From assembly GCF_004331465.1 (NCBI RefSeq), contig NZ_SJKB01000006.1, forward strand, positions 62,001 to 126,000: a DNA stretch of 64,000 nucleotides. The letters are read 5' to 3'. This DNA is from Kribbella pittospori (GTDB lineage: Bacteria > Actinomycetota > Actinomycetes > Propionibacteriales > Kribbellaceae). Made by a program: the position numbers and the translations under genes. Shown piece by piece: positions 43,162 through 49,725 of this stretch; positions within the stretch are counted from its first letter, which is position 1, and each line of letters starts with the position of its first letter. The notes under the pieces are model-generated. The model was given only the letters and a program-made list of their open reading frames with translations. It was not told where the DNA came from and did not search any database.

Positions 43162-43443
43162 TCAGTCGGTGGTGGTGATGATGGTGGTTTCGACCTGGAT
43201 TTGGGTCAGCCGGAGAAGGATTTTCTGGCGAAGGGCGTCCGGGGCGTGATCGGAGCCGCAGGAACGGTGCACGAGTTTCTTCACGCAGCGTTCCAGGTCG
43301 TATTCGTCCAGGCAGGGCGCGCACTCTTCCAGGTGCTGCCGGATCTCGTCGGTGCTGGCGTCCTCGAGCTCGTTGTCGATGAACACGTACACCCGCTGCA
43401 GGATCTCGCTGCAGTCGACGTCGTGGTGCTCGCCGCAGCTCAC
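43162..43443 (-). CDS. rsrA: Zinc-binding redox anti-sigma factor (RsrA/RshA)
   Basis: 93 aa. ZAS motif H-x3-C-x2-C seen as HLEECAPC near residues 37-44, with a preceding Cys (DCSEIL) and His residues in the N-terminus. RsrA holds SigR and releases it when the Cys pair forms a disulfide. Start ATG 43443 overlaps the sigma stop by 4 bp, the usual sigR-rsrA arrangement of actinobacteria. Confidence 0.92.
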   Translation of the reverse strand: MSCGEHHDVDCSEILQRVYVFIDNELEDASTDEIRQHLEECAPCLDEYDLERCVKKLVHRSCGSDHAPDALRQKILLRLTQIQVETTIITTTD

Positions 43444-44132
43444 GACTCCTCCTTCTCCGCGGTCGCGTCGGCGCTGTCGTCCGACGTGGGGATCAGGCCA
43501 CGATCCCGGGCGTAGTCGCCCAGCAGCTCACGCAACTGGCGCCGGCCACGGTGCAGCCGAGACATCACGGTGCCTACCGGCGTACCCATGATGTCGGCGA
43601 TCTCCTTGTAGGCAAAGCCCTCGACATCGGCCAGGTACACGGCCAGGCGGAAGTCCTCAGGGATGGACTGCAGCGCTTCCTTGACGTCCGAGTCGGGCAG
43701 ATGCTCCAGAGCGACGGCCTCGGCCGACTTCAGTCCGCCGGGAGTGTGGGACTCGGCGGCGGTGAGCTGCCAGTCCTCGATCTCCTCGGTCGGCGACTGC
43801 GTGGGCTGACGCTGCCGCTTGCGGTACCCGTTGATGAACGTGTTCGTCAGGATCCGGTACAGCCAGGCCTTCAGGTTGGTGCCCGGCGTGAACTGGTGGA
43901 ACGAGCTGTAGGCCTTCGCGAAGGTGTCCTGCACCAGGTCCTCGGCGTCGGACGGATTACGGGTCATCCGCATCGCCGCGGCGTACATCTGGTCCAGGAA
44001 GGGCAGCGCTTCGCGCTCGAACCGCGCGGTGCGCTGCTCGGGTGTCTCGGTGGTGGTGGGAGTCGGCATCGTGATCGAGAATACCGGGGTCTGCCCAGCG
44101 TCTCGCGCCGGAGCCACACTCGTCGCCATCAT
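43440..44132 (-). CDS. sigR: ECF sigma factor SigR/SigH (oxidative and thiol stress)
   Basis: About 230 aa from ATG 44132. Sigma2 with NPSDAEDLVQDTFAKAYSSFHQFTPGTNLKAWLYRILTNTFING and sigma4 with FRLAVYLADVEGFAYKEIADIMGTPVGTVMSRLHRGR, matching the SigR/SigH group. A GTG at 44141 lies upstream of the likely transcription start from the SigR-type promoter (44142-44168), so that promoter can only make the form beginning at 44132 or at ATG 44069; a longer form needs another promoter. The core homology begins near residue 25. Confidence 0.93.
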   Translation of the reverse strand: MMATSVAPARDAGQTPVFSITMPTPTTTETPEQRTARFEREALPFLDQMYAAAMRMTRNPSDAEDLVQDTFAKAYSSFHQFTPGTNLKAWLYRILTNTFINGYRKRQRQPTQSPTEEIEDWQLTAAESHTPGGLKSAEAVALEHLPDSDVKEALQSIPEDFRLAVYLADVEGFAYKEIADIMGTPVGTVMSRLHRGRRQLRELLGDYARDRGLIPTSDDSADATAEKEES

Positions 44133-44141
44133 GTTCGTCAC

Positions 44142-44168
44142 AACACCCCCCGCCGCAGCCTCATTCCC
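44142..44168 (-). promoter_or_regulatory. SigR-dependent autoregulatory promoter
   Basis: On the minus strand GGGAAT (44168-44163), exactly 18 bases, then GTT (44144-44142). GGGAAT-N18-GTT is the SigR/SigH consensus, so sigR and rsrA are positively autoregulated. Transcription would start near 44134, almost at ATG 44132. Confidence 0.85.
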
Positions 44169-44207
44169 GCCTGAGCGGGCGGCCGCGGAGCGTTCAACCG
44201 CTGACCA

Positions 44208-44849
44208 TCATCCGGACACTTCGCGGCTGACCCATTCGAACACAGCTTCGACCAGGAGGTCGAACGCCTCCTGCTGACTCAGCTCGGCCCGCTTCGGAAC
44301 CTTGAACGAGTGCTCCGCATCCGGTACGACGGCCATCTCGGTCAGCGGCGGGAACTCCTCCGGCGACCCGAACGGGTCCCGCTCCCCCTGCACGACCAGT
44401 GTCGGCAACCCCGCGCCCTGCAACTCGTCGACACGAGAACTGCCCGGCTTGCCCGGCGGATGCAACGGAAACGCCAGCGCCAGTACGCCGGACGCGCCCA
44501 GGCTGCTCGCGGTCCGGCAGGCCACCCTGGCACCGGCGCTGCGGCCGCCGATCACCAGCGGGGTGCGGACCCGCAACTGGCCGATGATCGCGATCCACGC
44601 CTCGTCCAGGATCTTCGGTGCCGGCGCGACCTTCTTCCCGGCCCGGCGCCAGGGCTGCTCGATCAGGAACACGTTGATGTCCTGCTTCGGCAGCCGGGCG
44701 GCCAATGCGGCCAGGTCGCCGGACTCGATCCCCGCCCCGGCGCCATGACCGAGGGCCAGCGTCGCCACCGGCCGCCGGGCCCGATGCGCCACGATCCGGG
44801 CCTCACCGTGCGGCGTCCCCACAATCCGTTCGTCGGTCACCCGCCCCAT
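44208..44849 (-). CDS. Alpha/beta hydrolase-family protein (KANL3/Tex30-like)
   Basis: 213 aa. ALGHGAGAGIESGDLAALA carries the oxyanion-loop motif HGAGAG, GGRSAGARVA the nucleophile elbow with Ser, QGERDPFGSPEE the Asp and EHSFKV the His of the catalytic triad. Relatives are described as dienelactone-hydrolase-like or Tex30/KANL3-like with no firm substrate. It lies upstream of sigR on the same strand with the SigR promoter in between. Confidence 0.87.
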   Translation of the reverse strand: MGRVTDERIVGTPHGEARIVAHRARRPVATLALGHGAGAGIESGDLAALAARLPKQDINVFLIEQPWRRAGKKVAPAPKILDEAWIAIIGQLRVRTPLVIGGRSAGARVACRTASSLGASGVLALAFPLHPPGKPGSSRVDELQGAGLPTLVVQGERDPFGSPEEFPPLTEMAVVPDAEHSFKVPKRAELSQQEAFDLLVEAVFEWVSREVSG

Positions 44850-44894
44850 CCTGTCATCTGAAGGCGGCGGATCAGCGCTGCTGGGACGGTGGGT

Positions 44895-44930
44895 TTCTTC
44901 TCTTCCCGTCCTCGGAGAGGAAGAGAAGAA
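44895..44930 (-). terminator. Purine/pyrimidine-rich hairpin after the SRAP gene
   Basis: TTCTTCTCTTCC (44895-44906) and GGAAGAGAAGAA (44919-44930) form a perfect 12-bp stem with a 12-base loop, in a low-GC tract that is strikingly strand-asymmetric. On the minus mRNA a pyrimidine-rich tract precedes it. Confidence 0.65.
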
Positions 44931-44955
44931 CAGAAAGAGAAAAGAAGGGGGTGGG

Positions 44956-45756
44956 TCAGAAGAGAGTGGTCTCCTCGGGCGCCGGCGGCTTGTCGATGGG
45001 GTCGGCGCCGTCGGGCGGCAGCGGGTCCACGAGGTGCGGCCCGTTGTTCTTCACCGAGCTGACCGCCTTGGACACGGCGTACGCCTCGAGCCGGCCGGGC
45101 GCGGCCGGGACCAGGAGGTCGAGCAGGTCGTCAGGATCCGACGACAGCGGGTCGAGCCAGGCGTCGTACCGCTCGCGCTCGACCAACAGCGGCATCCGGT
45201 CGTGGATGCGGCCGAGGTCGTCGGTGGCCGAGGTGGTCAGGACCGTGCAGGTCCACAGCCAGGCCTCGTCCTTCTCCGCGTCCTGGACCGACTTGTCCCG
45301 CCAGATCTCGTACAGCCCGGCCATCGCGAGCACGCTGCCGTCGGGCGGGTGGATGAAGTACGGCTGCTTGACCGGCTTGCCGTTCACCTTCTCCTCGGCG
45401 GTGTACCACTCGTAGTAGCCGTCCGCGGGCAGGATGCAGCGCCGGGTGGCGAACGCCTTCTTGAAGGCCGGCTTCTCCGCCACCGTCTCCATCCGGGCGT
45501 TGATCAGCCGGCTGCCGATCGAGGTGTCCTTGGCCCAGGACGGCACCAGTCCCCACTTGACCGTGGTCAGCTTGCGGACCGTGTCCTCGGGCTGCTCGCG
45601 GTTCTTCCGCTCGACCACCGCGATCACCTGGTCGGTCGGCGCGACGTTGTAGTTGTCCGGGAGCTCCTGCACGGACTCGCGCACGTTCCCGGCCTCGATC
45701 TCGAACTCGACGACGAGGTCCGACGGGTCCCGGCTGGACGCGTATCTTCCGCACAT
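44956..45756 (-). CDS. SRAP-family DNA-protein crosslink protein (HMCES/YedK)
   Basis: 266 aa beginning MCGRYA: Cys2 is the residue that crosslinks to abasic sites after removal of Met1. NYNVAPTD, VKWGLVPSWAKD, INARMET (Asn/Arg/Glu), ILPADGYYEWY (Glu) and HDRMPLLV are the conserved SRAP motifs, all intact. It protects abasic sites in single-stranded DNA. TAGGCT (45768-45763) 6 bases before the ATG suggests a leaderless transcript. Confidence 0.96.
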   Translation of the reverse strand: MCGRYASSRDPSDLVVEFEIEAGNVRESVQELPDNYNVAPTDQVIAVVERKNREQPEDTVRKLTTVKWGLVPSWAKDTSIGSRLINARMETVAEKPAFKKAFATRRCILPADGYYEWYTAEEKVNGKPVKQPYFIHPPDGSVLAMAGLYEIWRDKSVQDAEKDEAWLWTCTVLTTSATDDLGRIHDRMPLLVERERYDAWLDPLSSDPDDLLDLLVPAAPGRLEAYAVSKAVSSVKNNGPHLVDPLPPDGADPIDKPPAPEETTLF

Positions 45757-45840
45757 ACCAGCAGCCTAGCGACGTCCCCGGACAGTTCCAGGGCCGTGCG
45801 AGATACACAGCGACGTACCCAGGGACGGGACGAGCGACGA

Positions 45841-45870
45841 CGGATCGCTCACCCCGTGATGAGCGATCCG
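45841..45870. terminator. Hairpin 1 between GGDEF-like and SRAP genes
   Basis: CGGATCGCTCA (45841-45851) and TGAGCGATCCG (45860-45870), perfect 11-bp stem, 8-base loop. Likely ends the GGDEF-like gene. Confidence 0.65.
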
Positions 45871-45882
45871 CCGCCGGTCCGA

Positions 45883-45918
45883 TGCGTCCGGGCACCCCCC
45901 TGTTGGCGTCCGGACGCA
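45883..45918. terminator. Hairpin 2 after the GGDEF-like gene
   Basis: TGCGTCCGG (45883-45891) and CCGGACGCA (45910-45918) pair across 18 bases, just 5 bp after the GGDEF-like stop. Together with hairpin 1 it forms a tandem terminator region. Confidence 0.55.
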
Positions 45919-45923
45919 GGTCC

Positions 45924-46769
45924 CTAAGGTCTGGCCAGTTCGTCGAGCACCCGGCCGGACATCTCGTCACTGCTCGGCAGTCCTTCGATCCAGATCCGGG
46001 CCAGCTGGGGTACGTCGGTGTCCAGCCGCCACTGCGTGATCAGGGCTCGTGCCGTCTCGACCTGCTCCGGCAGGTTCGGCTCGCGGCCGACGAGCGCCGC
46101 CGCACGGCGTGAGCCGACGCGGCCCAGTACGTCACCGCCGCAGAAGACGATCCGCAGGCACTCCGCCACGTCGACCAGCCGGAGCTCGCGGTCGAACGGC
46201 GTGGTGCCCGGGGGATTGAGCGGCTCGACAACCACCAGTGCGTGGGTCTGCGGTACGGAAGTTCCACGGAGTTCCGCCTCTCGGTAGAGCTCGCCGAGCC
46301 GGGACCGCAGGTGCGCCAGGCTGGACAGCCCGGTCAGCGGGTCCTCGCAGGACAGCGAGTGGAGGTAGACCAGTGAGGCCTCGGCCCAGCTGGAACTGAG
46401 TGCGCGTACCGCGGCGAAAGCCGGCTCGCCCCCGGCGATCGAGCGGTACAGCGCACTCAGCCCATCAAGTGCCTCGAGCAACGAGACTCCGTCGGCCGCC
46501 AGTTGGCGGCCGACCTCGTCACTCGCAGGCACGACATCGGCTCCGTCCCTCAGCGCCTCGGCGATCGCGAGATAGGCGCTGTGGTCGGTGCTGCTTTCGG
46601 GACAGCTCATCGCGTCAGGGCCGGCTGTGCCGTGCGCCTCCCTCCGCCCGCACGGTTGATCAGTGGGAGACGACACTTCCGGCCGGTTCCGTGCGGGCGA
46701 CCCCGCCAGGTTCAGGGACTTGGCCGGACGCAGGTCGAACCGTCTGCGGAGATCCGCGAACAGCGACAT
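45924..46769 (-). CDS. Protein with degenerate GGDEF domain
   Basis: 281 aa from ATG 46769, where GAGGAGG sits 4 bases upstream. A basic N-terminus, an unclassified middle (about 85-150), and a C-terminal domain that starts like a GGDEF domain: DPLTGLSSLAHLRSRLGELYREAEL. At the place of the GG(D/E)EF active-site loop the sequence reads RVGSRRAAALVG, so metal and substrate residues are missing and it cannot be a cyclase. It may bind nucleotide or act through protein contacts. Unknown partner. Confidence 0.7.
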   Translation of the reverse strand: MSLFADLRRRFDLRPAKSLNLAGSPARNRPEVSSPTDQPCGRREAHGTAGPDAMSCPESSTDHSAYLAIAEALRDGADVVPASDEVGRQLAADGVSLLEALDGLSALYRSIAGGEPAFAAVRALSSSWAEASLVYLHSLSCEDPLTGLSSLAHLRSRLGELYREAELRGTSVPQTHALVVVEPLNPPGTTPFDRELRLVDVAECLRIVFCGGDVLGRVGSRRAAALVGREPNLPEQVETARALITQWRLDTDVPQLARIWIEGLPSSDEMSGRVLDELARP

Positions 46770-46907
46770 GGCCCTCCTCGAAAACAGCCCCGTCAGTCTC
46801 CCGACCGGTCGGCCGGAAGCGTCGTTCCGGAGGTGAGACAGCGGGCGGCGAAGTTCATGACGCGGATTCGGAGAACTTTTTTCGCGTAACTTCCGCACCG
46901 CCGTCCT

Positions 46908-46943
46908 CGTCAGGAAAGGAGCACGGTTCCGCGTCAGGAAAGG
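46908..46943. repeat. 12-bp direct repeats upstream of the ECF fusion gene
   Basis: CGTCAGGAAAGG occurs at 46908-46919 and 46932-46943, phased by 24 bp. It lies between two divergent genes, about 118 bp before the sigma-fusion ATG. Candidate tandem binding site. Confidence 0.4.
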
Positions 46944-47060
46944 TGCGCCGGGGAGATGCGCACAGCCCGTCCCACGTGGGAGCCTTGTCCTCGGCAACTA
47001 TGTGACGGACGGTGACGCCGTCCTACAGACAGTCGTGACCACAGACCACGGGGGAGACCG

Positions 47061-49301
47061 ATGGAGACGCCGGAAGGACCGAGCGACGCCGAACTGATCG
47101 CGCGCGTCCGCAACGGCGACCTCGAGGCGTACGGCGCGTTGTTCGGCCGGCACCACCACGCGGCCGAGCGGATGGCCCGCCAACTGGTCCCGGCCAACGA
47201 CGCCGACGACCTGGCCAGCGACGCGTTCGCCAAGGTGCTCGACGCGCTTCGCTCCGGCGGCGGCCCGGACATCTCCTTCCGCGCCTACCTGCTGACGACG
47301 GTGCGGCGGGTGCACATCGACCGGATCAGGTCCGGCCGCAAGGTGCAGGCCACCGACGACATCGCGGCGTACGAGCGGGAGCCGGAGACCTTCGACGACC
47401 CGACCGTGACCGGCTTCGAGAGCGGCGCGGCGGCCAAGGCGTTCGCCAGTCTGCCCGAGCGCTGGCAGGCCGTGCTCTGGCACACCGAGGTCGAGGGTGA
47501 GAAGCCGGCCGCGATCGCTCCCCTGCTCGGCCTGACCGCGAACGGCGTCTCCGCGCTTGCCTACCGGGCCCGCGAGGGTCTGCGGCAGGCCTACCTGCAG
47601 CAGCACCTGGCCGACGTCGCCGGGGACCGCTGCCGCTGGACCACCGAGCGTCTGGGTGCGTACGTCCGCGGCGGCCTGACCAAGCGGGAGAACCGCAACG
47701 TCCGCGAGCACTTGGACGACTGCGCGAAGTGCACCGCGGTCTACCTCGAGTTGGTCGAGGTCAACAGTGCGCTGCCGGCGCTGCTCGCCCCGGCCCTGCT
47801 GGGCACCGCGGGTCTCGGCTACCTGGCCGCCGCGTCCGGCGCCAAGGTCGGCTTCGTCGGCTTCCTGGCCACAGGCTGGAAGAAGGCCACCGAGAACAGC
47901 ACGCGTACGGCGGTCGGCGCCGGAGCGGTCGTGGTCGTCGCCGTAGCGGCCGTGCTCGCGGCGATGGCGCTCACCGGCAACGACACTCCCCCGGCGGCGA
48001 TCAGCAATCCGCCGAGCCAGCAGCCGACCCAGCCTCCGGGGACAGCTCCGACAGTGCCACCGGCCACGCCTCCGTCGGTCAAGCCGCCGACCGCGAAGCC
48101 GACGACGGCTCCGACCACCGCGCCCCCCACGACCGCGCCGACGTCACCGGAGCCGACGCCCGGCGTCACTCCGACTCCGCCGGGGACCACACCGACGCCA
48201 CCGTTGCCGACGACACCGATCCTGGACGAGGGCCTGCTGACCATCAGTGCACCGCGCAGCGGTGGCAGCACCCCGACGACGCGCGCAGGCGGGGTGCAAG
48301 GCCAGGCCGCCTCAGAGCAGTGGATCATCACCATCACGGCCCCGGCCCAGAACGCCAACCCGATCGTCGTCGGCCTCAAGTACGGCTCGGCACTCCACTG
48401 GCCGCTCAACGGGGACCCTCGAGGCTGGACGTGTAACCAGGCCGCCGGCACCTGCACGGCGGACAACTCGTCCGCGCCCCAACCATTGCCTGTCTCGTTC
48501 GATACGCCGACCGGCGGCTCGGCGGCCGACCGGACCTTCACCGTCTCGGCCAAGACCGGCCGCCTGTACGACGACGACTCGGCCACGCTGACCGCACCGC
48601 CACGGACCGACGAGAACCTGCTGAAGATCGTCGACGGCACGGCGGATCCGGACGTCCACCACCGGATCCTGACCGTTGCCCCCGGCACGGACCGGACCAG
48701 CGTGACGCTGAAGCTGAGCTACGGCTCGTCGCTGCAGTGGCCGGTCACCGGCAACCCGGCCGGCTGGAAGTGCTCGGCCTCGACGAAGACCTGTACGTCG
48801 CTCACTCCCGCGAAGCCGGCCCCGCTGCCCGCGAACTTCGACGTACCCGAGGACAGTTCGGCGGCGGCGCGCACGTTCACGGTGGCGGCGACGGCCGGGC
48901 TGGTGAGCGACACGGACTCCGAGGTGCTGCCAGGGATCCGGCCGGACGAGTCGCTGCTGCAGATCGTCACGCCGTCACCGAGCACCGACCCGAACCCGTT
49001 CCTCTACAACCGGTTCCTGAAGCTCAACGGGGCCACGAACCGGCGGGTGACGCTGGACATCACCTGGGGCCGCAGCCTGCAGTTCGTGCCGGCGCTCAAC
49101 GTCGGGTGGACCTGCTCGCGGTCGTCCGACATCAACAGCATGACCTGCTGGACCGACAACTACCGCAAGTCGTTCAACTCGCAGTGGGCCGCCTGGCTGC
49201 CCGGCACCGGCTCGAGCAACACGATCACCGTGCACGCCCAGGTCGGCGGCCGCAAAGACACCGACTCGGTCAAGATCCCGCCGTCCACCACCCGCCGGTA
49301 G
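47061..49301 (+). CDS. ECF sigma factor fused to zinc finger, membrane anchor and three extracellular repeats
   Basis: 746 aa. Sigma2 (about 8-85), sigma4 (about 130-180, LTANGVSALAYRAREGLRQ), a zinc-finger anti-sigma-like segment REHLDDCAKC near 215-226, a hydrophobic anchor VGAGAVVVVAVAAVLAAMAL about 295-315, a Pro/Thr-rich linker to about 390, and three tandem domains of about 110 aa, each with a Trp, two Cys and a closing DTDS/DDDS-type motif. The extracellular domains presumably sense an envelope signal controlling the tethered sigma. Its stop codon is the first triplet of repeat copy B. Confidence 0.87.
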   Translation: METPEGPSDAELIARVRNGDLEAYGALFGRHHHAAERMARQLVPANDADDLASDAFAKVLDALRSGGGPDISFRAYLLTTVRRVHIDRIRSGRKVQATDDIAAYEREPETFDDPTVTGFESGAAAKAFASLPERWQAVLWHTEVEGEKPAAIAPLLGLTANGVSALAYRAREGLRQAYLQQHLADVAGDRCRWTTERLGAYVRGGLTKRENRNVREHLDDCAKCTAVYLELVEVNSALPALLAPALLGTAGLGYLAAASGAKVGFVGFLATGWKKATENSTRTAVGAGAVVVVAVAAVLAAMALTGNDTPPAAISNPPSQQPTQPPGTAPTVPPATPPSVKPPTAKPTTAPTTAPPTTAPTSPEPTPGVTPTPPGTTPTPPLPTTPILDEGLLTISAPRSGGSTPTTRAGGVQGQAASEQWIITITAPAQNANPIVVGLKYGSALHWPLNGDPRGWTCNQAAGTCTADNSSAPQPLPVSFDTPTGGSAADRTFTVSAKTGRLYDDDSATLTAPPRTDENLLKIVDGTADPDVHHRILTVAPGTDRTSVTLKLSYGSSLQWPVTGNPAGWKCSASTKTCTSLTPAKPAPLPANFDVPEDSSAAARTFTVAATAGLVSDTDSEVLPGIRPDESLLQIVTPSPSTDPNPFLYNRFLKLNGATNRRVTLDITWGRSLQFVPALNVGWTCSRSSDINSMTCWTDNYRKSFNSQWAAWLPGTGSSNTITVHAQVGGRKDTDSVKIPPSTTRR

Positions 49302-49465
49302 GTCGTGTCTGGTGGTCCCACGCCGTAGCGAGCAGGTGCTCGGTGCGGTGCATCGGCGTGCTGGAACGGAGGTCTCGATGCGGAGCATCGTGGCCTTCGG
49401 GCCAGTGCGCCGAGGTGCCGTGCCGAGTGCCGCGCAGTAGGCGGGGGATCACCAGACACGACCTA
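49299..49465. repeat. Palindromic dispersed repeat, copy B (167 bp)
   Basis: Arms of 26 bases beginning TAGGTCGTGTCTGGTG at 49299 and ending CACCAGACACGACCTA at 49465 pair with 2 mismatches. The centre has TCGATGCGGAGCATCGTGG (49375-49393), identical to copy A. The whole core aligns with the reverse complement of copy C. It supplies the stop codon of the sigma-fusion gene and ends 7 bp before the T-box promoter. Confidence 0.82.
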
Positions 49466-49471
49466 ACTCAC

Positions 49472-49501
49472 TTGGTGCTCGAGCGGTGCGGTCGCTACGC
49501 T
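49472..49501 (+). promoter_or_regulatory. Putative promoter of the aspS2 T-box transcript
   Basis: TTGGTG (49472-49477), 18 bp, TACGCT (49496-49501). It starts right after repeat B and would initiate near 49508, just ahead of T-box stem I. Confidence 0.55.
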
Positions 49502-49507
49502 GGTCGG

Positions 49508-49725
49508 GTTCGCGCTGACGGAACCGAGTAGCGCCGTACACCACGTCCGAGAGAGTCGCCGGTAGCTGTGAAGGCGATACGTGGAGCGGTGGCGAAGACA
49601 CTCCCGAGCGGATGCACGGCAAGAGGCCGGGTCAAGCCGATCCGGCGAAGGTGTGGTGGCACCGCGAGATTCCCCTTCGCCCACACCTCCGGGGTACGAG
49701 AAACGACCTGGAGGTGAAAACAGCG
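49508..49725 (+). ncRNA. T-box riboswitch, translational type, apparent Asp specifier
   Basis: Conserved T-box TGGTGGCACCGCGAG at 49654-49668. Stem I features: CTGACGGA and GAGTA on the 5' side, AGAGAG at 49550-49555, apical helices CCACGT/ACGTGG and TCGCC/GGCGA. The specifier loop 3' strand reads GAAGACA, giving GAC (Asp) at 49597-49599. ACCTCC (49685-49690) is complementary to the aspS2 ribosome site GGAGGT (49710-49715), while the overlapping CCACACC can pair with GGTGTGG before the T-box. This suggests uncharged tRNA frees the ribosome site. Confidence 0.78.
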
